The translations under genes were made by a program, and so were the position numbers. Shown piece after piece: positions 34,595 to 42,631 of a DNA stretch of 63,391 nucleotides (position 1 is the stretch's first letter; every line of letters begins with the position of its first letter). Under the pieces are notes generated by a model, which had not been told where the DNA came from, did no database searches, and worked only from the letters and a program-made list of their open reading frames with translations. Source of the DNA: an uncultured Clostridia bacterium (GTDB taxonomy: Bacteria > Bacillota > Clostridia > Oscillospirales > Acutalibacteraceae); the NCBI GenBank assembly GCA_944383955.1, contig CALWRP010000187.1, positions 1-63,391 on the forward strand, written 5' to 3'.

Positions 34595-35911
34595 ATGTGG
34601 GCATTTAACAGCAACTTCTATCAGGTTTATCCGCTCGGCTTCTGCGGCGCTCCCGCAGAGAACGACGGCTGCTCCGCGCCCGCGGAGCCCGGCCTCTCCC
34701 GCTTCGAGGAGTGGATTCCCCATCTGCTGAGCCTCGGGATCAACGCCGTATATTTCTGCCCCGTCTTCGACAGCGATCGCCACGGCTACGATACGCGCGA
34801 CTACCGCCTCATCGACCGCCGCCTCGGCTCGAACGAGAGCTTCGCGGCCCTGTGCGCCAAGCTGCACGAAAACGGGATCCGCGTCGTCCTGGACGGCGTG
34901 TTCAACCACGTGGGCCGCGGCTTCTGGGCCTTCCAGGATGTGCTCAGAAACAGGGAGAGCTCCCCCTACCGCGACTGGTTCCACATCAACTTCGGCGGCA
35001 ACAACGGCTACAACGACGGCCTCTGGTACGAGGGCTGGGAGGGCCACTATGAGCTTGTCAAGCTGAACCTGCACAACGAGGACGTGGTGCGGCACCTCTT
35101 CTCCTGCATCGAGGGCTGGGTGCGCGAGTTCGGCATCGACGGCCTGCGCCTGGACGTGGCCTACTGCGTCGACCGCGGCTTTCTCTCCCGCCTGCGCTCG
35201 TTCTGCGACACGCTCAAGCCGGAATTTTTCCTCGTGGGCGAGATGATCGGCGGCGACTACAACCAGATTATGGGCGACACGATGTGCCACAGCGTCACCA
35301 ACTACGAGTGCCGCAAGGGCCTGTATTCGAGCCTCAACTCGATGAACCTCTTCGAGATCGGGCACTCGCTGCAGCGCCAGTTCGGCAAGGAGCCGTGGTG
35401 CCTCTACCGCGGCAGGCATCTGCTCAGCTTCGCCGACAACCACGACGTCACCCGCGCCGCGTCGATCCTCACGCAAAAGGAGCACCTGCCGCTGCTCTAC
35501 GCCATGGTCTTCGGCATGCCCGGCATCCCCTGCGTCTACTACGGCAGCGAGTGGGGCGCGGAGGGCCGAAAGGAGCAGGGCGACGACGCGCTGCGCCCCT
35601 GCTTCGACGCGCCGGTGGAGAACGAGCTGACCGAGTGGATCGGCGCCCTGGCAGGCGCGCGCACCGGCAGCAAGGCGCTGTGCTACGGCGATTTCACCAT
35701 TCTCGTAATGACGAACAAGCAGCTCATCTTCGAGCGCGCCTATGACGGCGAGCGCGTCCTCGTGGCCATCAATGCGGACAAGGAGCCCTATGTCGCGCAC
35801 TTCAACGCCAACGCCGGCCGCGCAGTCGATCTCATCACCGGGAAGGCCCACGACTTCGGCGGCGGAAGCGAGCTGCCGCCCTACAGCGCCTCCTACTGGC
35901 TCACGGAGTAA
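34595..35911 (+). CDS. GH13 alpha-amylase family glycosidase
   Basis: A 438-residue cytoplasmic glycoside hydrolase without signal peptide. The GH13 regions are clear: VVLDGVFNHVG (region I), GLRLDVAYCVD with nucleophile Asp187, LVGEMI with acid/base Glu216, and FADNHDV with Asp284. The short B domain and small C-terminal beta domain fit intracellular maltodextrin- or sucrose-active enzymes, but specificity cannot be assigned. AAGGAGG precedes the ATG. Neighbours do not include sugar transport genes. Confidence 0.9.
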   Translation: MWAFNSNFYQVYPLGFCGAPAENDGCSAPAEPGLSRFEEWIPHLLSLGINAVYFCPVFDSDRHGYDTRDYRLIDRRLGSNESFAALCAKLHENGIRVVLDGVFNHVGRGFWAFQDVLRNRESSPYRDWFHINFGGNNGYNDGLWYEGWEGHYELVKLNLHNEDVVRHLFSCIEGWVREFGIDGLRLDVAYCVDRGFLSRLRSFCDTLKPEFFLVGEMIGGDYNQIMGDTMCHSVTNYECRKGLYSSLNSMNLFEIGHSLQRQFGKEPWCLYRGRHLLSFADNHDVTRAASILTQKEHLPLLYAMVFGMPGIPCVYYGSEWGAEGRKEQGDDALRPCFDAPVENELTEWIGALAGARTGSKALCYGDFTILVMTNKQLIFERAYDGERVLVAINADKEPYVAHFNANAGRAVDLITGKAHDFGGGSELPPYSASYWLTE

Positions 35912-35955
35912 GCGCGGGGCGCGGAAGCAATTGGCAGCCTCCCCCCTCCTCTCTG

Positions 35956-35987
35956 TTCACAGTTTATTCACAGTGATATGCTATAGT
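35956..35987 (+). promoter_or_regulatory. promoter region of the HD-protein gene with direct repeats
   Basis: TTCACAGT occurs at 35956-35963 and 35967-35974, one helical turn apart, just before a -10-like TATAGT (35982-35987). No good -35 element is present, suggesting activator dependence. Confidence 0.4.
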
Positions 35988-36065
35988 GGAAGGTGCGGCA
36001 AATCAGAAAGAGTTTCCTTTTGCCGCCCGGGCCGCCGGAATGATTTCAGGGAGAGGAGCCATGCC

Positions 36066-36593
36066 ATGGACGCATTGAAGAGAACCGAGGAATTCTACGC
36101 CTGCATCGCCGATCTGATTGACACCCCGGAGGTGCTGGCGATGGACGCGCTGCCGCAGCATGTGGAGGACATCAGCTGCCTGTTTCACTGCATCTTTGTC
36201 TCTTACCTGAGCTTCCGCATCTGCCGTCTGCTGCGCCTCGACTGGGAGGCGGCCGCGCGCGGCGGACTGCTGCACGACCTCTTTCTCTACGACTGGCGCG
36301 AGCGCGCGACGCACGCCGGCCTGCACGCCTTCACGCACCCGGAGGCGGCCCTGCGCAACGCCTGCCATCTGTGCGAGCTCAGCGCGCTGGAAAAGGATAT
36401 CATTGAGAAGCACATGTGGCCGCTCACGCTGCGCCGGCTGCCGCGCTACCGGGAAACCGTCGTCGTCAGCCTGGCCGATAAAATCTGCGCCGTAGCCGAG
36501 CTGTTCCACATCTACCACGCGCTTCGCCTGGGGGCGCGCCTCTCTCTCGCCGCAGGACTGCTCCGCGTCCGGCCGCGCCTGAGCCGAAGCTGA
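36066..36593 (+). CDS. HD domain-containing protein
   Basis: A 175-residue cytoplasmic protein with an HD-superfamily metal site: HCIFVSYLSFRICRLL, GLLHDLFLYDW, HAFTHPEAALRNA, and IIEKHMWPLT with a later SLADKICA Asp. This small single-domain form is common in Clostridia and is annotated only as HD phosphohydrolase; substrate is unknown. The ATG at 36066 lies seven bases after AGGAG. A terminator follows at 36606. Confidence 0.8.
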   Translation: MDALKRTEEFYACIADLIDTPEVLAMDALPQHVEDISCLFHCIFVSYLSFRICRLLRLDWEAAARGGLLHDLFLYDWRERATHAGLHAFTHPEAALRNACHLCELSALEKDIIEKHMWPLTLRRLPRYRETVVVSLADKICAVAELFHIYHALRLGARLSLAAGLLRVRPRLSRS

Positions 36594-36605
36594 ACCGATT
36601 TTCAA

Positions 36606-36649
36606 ACTGCCTGCCGTTTTCCATGGGAAGCGGCGGGCAGTTTTTTTGC
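36606..36649 (+). terminator. terminator of the HD-protein gene
   Basis: AAACTGCC and GGCAGTTT with additional GCCG/CGGC pairs around a 14-base loop, then seven T residues. Confidence 0.85.
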
Positions 36650-36792
36650 CTTCTTCAGCCGAAAGGAAGGAGGCGGGGAGGGCGGTTTCCTCAAAAACGA
36701 AGCAATATTTTCAAATTCTTTGTTTCTTCCGACGCTTTGATGTGGTAAAATGAAAAAAGCTTCAACGAAACAGCATGGGAGGAATACCACAG

Positions 36793-37770
36793 ATGCAACA
36801 GGGAGACAGGCCCGACGTCGCGCCGGTGCGCGCGCTGGGCGAAAAGCTGATGCAGAATATTGAAACCGTCATCATGGGCAAAAGCGACGTGATCCGCAAG
36901 GCCGTGCTCTGCCTGCTGGCAAACGGCCACATCCTGCTCGAGGATATCCCCGGCACGGGCAAGACGACGCTGGCCAAGGCGCTCGCACGCTCCGTTGGCT
37001 GCTCGTTCGGGCGCGTGCAGTTCACGCCGGATCTTTTGCCCTCCGACCTCACCGGCGTGAGCTTTTACAACCAGAAGGAGCAGCGCTTTGAGTTTAAGCC
37101 CGGCGCCGTCTTCACCAACATCCTGCTTGCCGACGAGATCAACCGCGCCACCCCGCGCACCCAGGCCAGCCTGCTCGAGTGCATGGAGGAGCGCCAGGTG
37201 AGCGTGGACGGCGTGACGCACCGGCTGGAAGCGCCGTTTCTCGTCATGGCCACGCAGAACCCGATCGAGATTCAGGGAACCTTTCCCCTGCCCGAGGCGC
37301 AGCTCGACCGCTTTCTCATGCGCCTCTCGATGGGCTACCCCGCGGAGCGGGATGAAAAGCGGATGCTCCTCGGCCTTTCCGCCGGGAACCCGCTGGACAG
37401 CCTGACGGCGGTCGCGCAGGCCGATGAGGTCGTGCAGGCGCAGGCGCTCTGCCGCCAGGTCTACGCCGGGGATGCCGTGTGCGGCTATATCGTCTCCATC
37501 GCCGACGCGACCCGCAGCGACTCCGGCCTGCGCTACGGCGCGAGCCCGCGCGCCTCTCTGGCGCTGCTGCACGCCGCGCAGGCCAACGCCGCCCTCGAGG
37601 GACGCGCCTATGTCCTGCCGGACGACGTGAAGGCGGTGTGCGTGGACGTGCTGTGCCATCGCGTGCTCTGCCGCTCGGCCCGCGGCGCGCAGGCAAAGGC
37701 GGCGGCCGCGGAGATTCTCGGCCAGATTCTGGCCCGCGTCCCCGCGCCGACGGAAGACGCGCTGCGCTGA
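36793..37770 (+). CDS. MoxR-type AAA ATPase
   Basis: A 325-residue AAA-3 ATPase. Walker A is LEDIPGTGKTTLAKAL, Walker B LLADEINRA, sensor 1 MATQNP, and the arginine-finger segment PLPEAQLDRFLMR is present. MoxR proteins act as chaperone-like partners of the DUF58 and VWA proteins encoded with them. The ATG at 36793 follows GGGAGG by ten bases; the earlier in-frame ATG overlaps that site. It forms an operon with the next two genes (9-bp gap, then a 4-bp overlap). Confidence 0.92.
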   Translation: MQQGDRPDVAPVRALGEKLMQNIETVIMGKSDVIRKAVLCLLANGHILLEDIPGTGKTTLAKALARSVGCSFGRVQFTPDLLPSDLTGVSFYNQKEQRFEFKPGAVFTNILLADEINRATPRTQASLLECMEERQVSVDGVTHRLEAPFLVMATQNPIEIQGTFPLPEAQLDRFLMRLSMGYPAERDEKRMLLGLSAGNPLDSLTAVAQADEVVQAQALCRQVYAGDAVCGYIVSIADATRSDSGLRYGASPRASLALLHAAQANAALEGRAYVLPDDVKAVCVDVLCHRVLCRSARGAQAKAAAAEILGQILARVPAPTEDALR

Positions 37771-37779
37771 GGAATCGCG

Positions 37780-38907
37780 ATGGAGCTGATTGTCTTACTG
37801 CTGCTCCTCGTCGCAGCCGTCTATCTGCAGGGCACCCTCTACCGCAGATTCGCCTTTCACAAGCTCGACTACACCTGCTCCTTTGACCGGAACGAGGCCA
37901 CCGAGGGGGACCGGCTCTGCCTTCTGGAGGTCGTCTCCAACCGCAAGCTGCTGCCGCTGCCGTGGCTCAAATCGGAGATCACCACCTCGAAGTGGCTGGA
38001 GTTTTCGCAGCTGCAGTCCGTCGTCACGGACAACACGCGCTTCATCTCCAGCTTCTTCCTTGTGCGCAGCTTCCAGCGCGTGACGCGCACGTGGGAGGGG
38101 CGCTGCCTCAAGCGCGGCGTCTTCTCTGTGGAGAAAACGGTGCTGGTCGCCTCCGATCTGATCGGCGGCTCCTCCTTCTCCTCCACCGCGCCCGCCGACA
38201 GCCAGGTGATTGTCTTTCCCAGAGCGCTCGACCTCGACGAGGACTTCATCTCCGTGAGCCGCAATATGGGCGAGGTCTGCGTGCGCCGAAGCCTGCTGCC
38301 GGATCCCTTCTTCATCGCCGGAGTGCGCGAATATCAGACGGGAGACCCCATGAACCACATCCACTGGCCCGCCACCGCGCGGGAGGGCCGGATCATGGTC
38401 TATCAGAACGACTCATCGTCCTCGCAGAACCGCGCCATTATCCTCAACATGCAGACGCGCGAGTTCGCCAACTCCGGCGCGGTGCGCACCGAGTTCCTCG
38501 AGAACGCGATCCGCACCTGCGCCGCCCTCTTCGCGCAGACGGCCGGGGAGAACATCCCCCTGCGCTTTCTGGCCAACACGCCGCAGCCCACCGCCACCGA
38601 GGAGGCCTGGGGCGAGAGCTGCCTGCACGACCTTCTGGAGCTTTTGGCCCGCCTGCCCGTGGAGAGCGGCGAGCATTTCCCCTTCTACCTCAACGCGCTC
38701 TACGACACCCTTAGCGCCACCGACATCATCCTCGTGTCGTGCTACCTTGACGACGCGATCCTTGATTTCGCCAGAGACAAGATGGACGCGGGCGTCCCCG
38801 TGCGGCTCTATGTGCTCGACCCGGACGCCGTGCCGCCCGAGGCGGGAGAGTTCGACGTGTACCTCGTGAGCGCGGCTGCCTCCGGGAAGGGAGGCGAGGC
38901 CACATGA
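37780..38907 (+). CDS. DUF58 domain membrane protein
   Basis: A 375-residue protein with an N-terminal membrane span (residues 3-18), an Ig-like region, and the DUF58 core containing the conserved REYQTGDPMNHIHWPATARE (about 187-206). Partner of the MoxR ATPase upstream. It ends in ATGA, shared with the start of the next gene. Function in the family is unsettled, with cell-envelope or stress assembly roles proposed. Confidence 0.88.
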   Translation: MELIVLLLLLVAAVYLQGTLYRRFAFHKLDYTCSFDRNEATEGDRLCLLEVVSNRKLLPLPWLKSEITTSKWLEFSQLQSVVTDNTRFISSFFLVRSFQRVTRTWEGRCLKRGVFSVEKTVLVASDLIGGSSFSSTAPADSQVIVFPRALDLDEDFISVSRNMGEVCVRRSLLPDPFFIAGVREYQTGDPMNHIHWPATAREGRIMVYQNDSSSSQNRAIILNMQTREFANSGAVRTEFLENAIRTCAALFAQTAGENIPLRFLANTPQPTATEEAWGESCLHDLLELLARLPVESGEHFPFYLNALYDTLSATDIILVSCYLDDAILDFARDKMDAGVPVRLYVLDPDAVPPEAGEFDVYLVSAAASGKGGEAT

Positions 38908-40271
38908 AGCAAAAAAAGGGCTCCCGGCTGCTGCGTGTTTTGAAGCTGCTGGGCCTCCTCGGCGGCTTTCTGCTGGTCTATCCGCTGTGCTATCTGGCCT
39001 GGTTTCTGACGGGCGCCGCCAATACGCCGCTCTCGCTGCTCGCCCAGGGAACGGCCGTTCTCTGCGGCGTCTGCGGAGCGGGGCTGCGCGTTCTGCTCGA
39101 GCGGCGGGCGCGCAGGCTGACAGGCCCGGCGCTGGCTGTGTGCGGGCTCCTGCTTGCGGCAGGCTCCTTTTTCCTCTTCGGAGCGGGCCTGCTCCCCGGC
39201 GTCCCCGTGGCCGCGGCCTGCCTGGCCGCCTTCGTCATCGGCGACCGCCTCGTCATCCTGCCCTACGACGCCGCGGCCTCCCGCTTCTTCTTTGTCACGG
39301 CTCTGGCAAGCTATCTGCTCGGCGGCACCGTCCTCTTCGTGCTCGATTTTTCCTTTGGGTTCGAGGGGAGCTATCTGCCGCTGGCGCTGATGCTCTTTGC
39401 CGTTCTCGCCATCCACGAGCTCGCGTGCAACCAGGCGCAGATCGATTTCCTCATGCAGCGGCGCGGCCACCGCATGGATCAGCTGCCAAGCCGCATCCGC
39501 CGCTACAACCTTGCCCTCGTGCTCCTCATTCTGCTGGTGATCCTGTGCGGGCTCCTGTTCTACCGTCCCATCGGCTCCGCGCTTCTCCTCATCGGGGAGG
39601 TTCTGCGGCAGGCGGTCATCCTGCTGCTCAGAGGGATCGGCTGGCTGATGAGCCTGTTCACCTTTGAGGAGAGCAGCGGCGAGGAGGCCGTGATGGAGCC
39701 GCAGGAGATGTTCCCAATGGAGGGCGAGGAATCGGGCGCCAACTCCGACTGGGTGATCGTCGTCCTGTTCCTGCTCCTTGTCGCCCTCGCCGTGTGGAAG
39801 CGGCGCGAGATTCTCGCCGCCATCCGCCGGACGATTGCCGCGCTCTGGGAGAAGCTGCGCGGCCTGGTGGCCGTGCGGCGGCGCGAGGCCTCCGGCGAGG
39901 AGGAGCCCGGCTACTTCGACACGGTGGAGGAGCTCTCCCGCGAGCGGCAGGGCTTCCGCCTCTTCACGCCCTCTGCCGCGCGCGTGTGGAAGCGCGATCT
40001 GCGCGCCCTGCGCCGCCTGCCGGAGGGCTCCGGCAAGCTGCGGGCAGGCTATGCGCTGCTGGCCCGCGGGCTTGCCCTCACCGGCGTGAAGGTGCGGCCG
40101 AGCGATACCCCGGCCGAGCTGCTCGCCCTGGCCTCCTCCGCTTCCCTGGGGCCGGAATCGGAGCTCGCCGTCGCCGCCTACGAGGAGGTGCGCTACAACG
40201 ACAGGGAGGCAACGGCCGCCCAGTCCGCCGCCATGCAGACCCTCCTCGCGGCGCTTGCGCGCCGGATTTGA
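38904..40271 (+). CDS. polytopic membrane protein with DUF4129-like C-terminus
   Basis: A 455-residue protein with about seven membrane spans in the first 245 residues, an acidic linker, another span (about 275-292), and a cytoplasmic helical C-terminus resembling DUF4129 (KRDLRALRRLPEGSGKLRAGYALLARGL). In the usual MoxR-DUF58 operon the third gene is a transglutaminase-like membrane protein; here no transglutaminase Cys-His-Asp domain is seen. The start overlaps the DUF58 stop, so translation is coupled. Confidence 0.72.
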   Translation: MKQKKGSRLLRVLKLLGLLGGFLLVYPLCYLAWFLTGAANTPLSLLAQGTAVLCGVCGAGLRVLLERRARRLTGPALAVCGLLLAAGSFFLFGAGLLPGVPVAAACLAAFVIGDRLVILPYDAAASRFFFVTALASYLLGGTVLFVLDFSFGFEGSYLPLALMLFAVLAIHELACNQAQIDFLMQRRGHRMDQLPSRIRRYNLALVLLILLVILCGLLFYRPIGSALLLIGEVLRQAVILLLRGIGWLMSLFTFEESSGEEAVMEPQEMFPMEGEESGANSDWVIVVLFLLLVALAVWKRREILAAIRRTIAALWEKLRGLVAVRRREASGEEEPGYFDTVEELSRERQGFRLFTPSAARVWKRDLRALRRLPEGSGKLRAGYALLARGLALTGVKVRPSDTPAELLALASSASLGPESELAVAAYEEVRYNDREATAAQSAAMQTLLAALARRI

Positions 40272-40437
40272 CCGCGTCCCTCTCACGCCGTCCCCCGTCC
40301 TCCCGCCGCCCTGCGGGAAGCCTCTTCTCTCTGGCGGAGGAAGGGGTGCGCGCCCCCTGCTTTGCGCCGGCGGTGTGGGGTGAAGGGGAGCATTTTCGTC
40401 ACATTTTCAAATTATCGGAAAACACGTTTCCCGGGCC

Positions 40438-40466
40438 TTGACATCCCGGCCAAAACAGGATACAGT
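40438..40466 (+). promoter_or_regulatory. sigma-A promoter of the lipoprotein gene
   Basis: TTGACA (40438-40443), 17-bp spacer, TACAGT (40461-40466). Confidence 0.8.
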
Positions 40467-40511
40467 ACAGGTAGAAGGGAACCTTCATCCGGGAAAGAGA
40501 AGGAGGATGTT

Positions 40512-40937
40512 ATGAAAAGGATACTTGGAATTTTTCTCGCCGCCTGCGTCGCCCTGGGCTGCGCGGCCTGCGGGACGGAGGCTGAGAAAAAGCCTTACGC
40601 TTCCGTCGAGGAGTTCGTCGGCTCCGAGAGCGTGCAGCAGCAGGTGCAGAAGGCCTCTGAGCAGTATCAGGCGGACGGGCTGACCATCACCGCCGAGGCC
40701 CAGGGGGACAAACTTGTCTTCACCTACGCCGTCTCCACCCAGGTGGACGCCGCAACGACCATCCCGGCGCTCGAGATGGAGTTTGACGCGCAGGCCTCCT
40801 CCTTCAACACCGTCATCCAGCAGATGCGCGAGCAGATCGACGTGGAGAACCCCTCCATCGTCCTGCGCTACGTGAACGCAGACGGTAGCGAGATTCTCTC
40901 GCGGGAGTTCACCGGCAGCGCGGCCAGCGAGGAATAA
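40512..40937 (+). CDS. small lipoprotein, DUF4854-like
   Basis: A 141-residue exported protein. The signal MKRILGIFLAACVALGCAAC has an LGCAAC lipobox end; either the Cys at 17 or at 20 could be lipidated, and the second fits [LVI]-x-A-A-C better. The mature domain (YASVEEFVGSESVQQQVQ, then DGLTITAEAQGDKLVFTYAV) resembles DUF4854 lipoproteins common in gut Clostridia. Function is unknown. AGGAGG precedes the ATG, and it has its own promoter and terminator. Confidence 0.8.
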   Translation: MKRILGIFLAACVALGCAACGTEAEKKPYASVEEFVGSESVQQQVQKASEQYQADGLTITAEAQGDKLVFTYAVSTQVDAATTIPALEMEFDAQASSFNTVIQQMREQIDVENPSIVLRYVNADGSEILSREFTGSAASEE

Positions 40938-40950
40938 AGCCATCCGCATT

Positions 40951-40987
40951 AAAAAGGGATGTTCCCGCGAGGGAACGTCCCTTTTTT
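40951..40987 (+). terminator. terminator of the lipoprotein gene
   Basis: AAAAAGGGATGTTCCC pairs with GGGAACGTCCCTTTTT around GCGA, with a T run following. Symmetry would let it also end the minus-strand gene at 41002. Confidence 0.9.
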
Positions 40988-41001
40988 GTGTGCATCGGGG
41001 T

Positions 41002-41958
41002 TTATTGGCAGGCGGCAAAGACGGCGTCAAACGTCTCGCCCGGCATCTGAGCGAAGATCCAGCTCATTTTCGGATACCCCACATAGCCGCCCTCAAACAG
41101 CCGGAGCTCCACGGTCGTTCCGTCCGTCTGGGTGAGAAAGAGGTGCCCCTGCGTCTCCGCCTGATAAAAGCCCGGGTGCTCCTCGCCGGAGAGCTTCACA
41201 AACGGAGCGTCAAAGAGCGCGTCGAGAAACGTCTTCCACTGTTCCGCGGAAAGCCCGTCCAGCGCGCGCAGCCTGTCATATCTGCCATCATTCCAGTCCT
41301 GGTGCGAAAGGCCCAAAACGCAGGTCGTGCCCTCTCGCAGATGAAGCCGGTTCCCGAACAGATCCGCGCCCGTATTCAGGCCGATCCCGTCAAGGTTTTC
41401 GAGAAGCTGCAGCATCTCTCCCCCTTCGGCGGTTTCCTGCCGGATACAGAGCCGGAACGACGGATCGTACCCACTCACCGTATAGACGGAGCCGGAATAG
41501 GTGGAGGCAAATTCCGTCGTCCACTCCTCCTGAGACGACCACTCCGAAAGGCTCCCTTTCGCCTCGCCGAGATACTCGCCGAGGAAGCTGCTGTTTTCCC
41601 CCGGCTCTGCTCCCGTTATGGCCTGCCCCTGCGTATACACCTTTCCCTGATAGACAAGGCAGCCAATCATATCCGCCATGACGGCGCTCTCCCCCTCCGG
41701 GAGGACAATGGAATCCGTGACCACGGCGTATGTCTCCGCGCCGGACTGCGAGTCCGCCGCAGACCATGCGGAGACGTCGGAGCCGCCGGGAGTGTCGGCG
41801 GGAACGCCGGAGTCATACCGCGCAGAGAGCGCGGCCGCGGCGGCGATACAGAGGCAGGAAAGGCAGGCTGCCGCAGTCCTGCGCCTTCTGCTCCTTTTCC
41901 TCCGTTCCGTGCGGAGGCGATCGATCACGCTCTGCGTCTTTTCCTCATATGTCTTCAT
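41002..41958 (-). CDS. membrane-anchored putative anti-sigma partner
   Basis: A 318-residue protein with a short basic cytoplasmic N-terminus (MKTYEEKTQSVIDRLRTERRKR), one span (about residues 28-46) and a large extracytoplasmic domain without a recognised fold. Its gene overlaps the ECF sigma gene by 14 bp, the arrangement of ECF sigma/anti-sigma pairs, which is the basis for the call. No zinc-binding anti-sigma (ZAS) motif is visible, so an alternative is a sigma-controlled envelope protein rather than a true anti-sigma factor. Confidence 0.65.
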   Translation of the reverse strand: MKTYEEKTQSVIDRLRTERRKRSRRRRTAAACLSCLCIAAAAALSARYDSGVPADTPGGSDVSAWSAADSQSGAETYAVVTDSIVLPEGESAVMADMIGCLVYQGKVYTQGQAITGAEPGENSSFLGEYLGEAKGSLSEWSSQEEWTTEFASTYSGSVYTVSGYDPSFRLCIRQETAEGGEMLQLLENLDGIGLNTGADLFGNRLHLREGTTCVLGLSHQDWNDGRYDRLRALDGLSAEQWKTFLDALFDAPFVKLSGEEHPGFYQAETQGHLFLTQTDGTTVELRLFEGGYVGYPKMSWIFAQMPGETFDAVFAACQ

Positions 41959-42499
41959 CGGTAATCCCCTCCCTGTGAAGCTCCTCGCGAAGCGCGCGTC
42001 TTGCCCGATACGCGAGGGCTTCCACAGCGTGAACGCTCCTTCTCATGATTTTCGCCGCTTCCTTCCCGCTCATCTCCTCAAAGTAGAGAAGCCAGAGCGT
42101 CTGCCGGTACTCCGGCTTGAGCCGCCCCATCGCCCGATGCACCTGAATTTTGCGCTCCTCGCGCAAATAGCGGCTCTCGAGGAGCTCGCTGCCGGCAAGG
42201 CTCGCCTCGTGCAGCGGGACATGCTTCTCCCGCGCCGCGCGGCGCAGATAGTCGATCGCAAGGTTGCGGCCAATTGCGTACAGCCATGTCTTGAAGGACG
42301 ACAGCCCTCTGTGGCGCGGCCGTTTGAGGCAGAGCTTGACAAAGGCGTCCTCCGCGAGCTCATCGGCAACCGAGAGGCTGTTCACGAAGCCGCAGAGATA
42401 CAGCACAAGGCCGTCGTTGTACCTCTCCACGAGCTCATACAGGGCGCTTTCGTCTCCCTCCAGAAACCTGCGGTAGCTTGCCTGACCGGGATCGTCCAT
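41945..42499 (-). CDS. ECF-type RNA polymerase sigma factor
   Basis: A 184-residue two-domain sigma factor with region 2 (ALYELVERYNDGLVLYLCGFV, DELAEDAFVKLCLK, FKTWLYAIGRNLAIDYLRR) and region 4.2 (EYRQTLWLLYFEEMSGKEAAKIMRRSVHAVEALAYRARRAL). The ATG at 42499 lies seven bases after GGAGG; the longer frame to 42616 is not used. It is presumably released by its membrane partner downstream in response to envelope stress. An ECF-like promoter at 42537-42560 suggests autoregulation. Confidence 0.92.
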   Translation of the reverse strand: MDDPGQASYRRFLEGDESALYELVERYNDGLVLYLCGFVNSLSVADELAEDAFVKLCLKRPRHRGLSSFKTWLYAIGRNLAIDYLRRAAREKHVPLHEASLAGSELLESRYLREERKIQVHRAMGRLKPEYRQTLWLLYFEEMSGKEAAKIMRRSVHAVEALAYRARRALREELHREGITDEDI

Positions 42500-42536
42500 T
42501 CCGATTCCTCCTCCCCACGTCTTCCTTCGTCCTTTA

Positions 42537-42560
42537 GACGGTGAAGCACGCGAAAACCTC
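42537..42560 (-). promoter_or_regulatory. ECF-type promoter candidate for the sigma gene
   Basis: GAGG (42560-42557), a 16-bp spacer and CGTC (42540-42537) on the minus strand, within TGTGAGGTTTTC and CGTCTAAA. The layout resembles ECF -35/-10 pairs, which typically read AAC...CGTC. The -35 match is partial. Confidence 0.4.
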
Positions 42561-42582
42561 ACACTTTTTTTCGATTGATCTG

Positions 42583-42610
42583 AAAAAGCCGCCCGCGAAG
42601 GGGCGGCTTT
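42583..42610 (-). terminator. terminator of the polysaccharide deacetylase gene
   Basis: AAAGCCGCCC and GGGCGGCTTT with a short loop, followed by TTTTT on the minus strand. It lies just beyond the deacetylase stop and upstream of the ECF promoter. Confidence 0.88.
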
Positions 42611-42631
42611 CATCATGGCTTTCTGCCGCCG

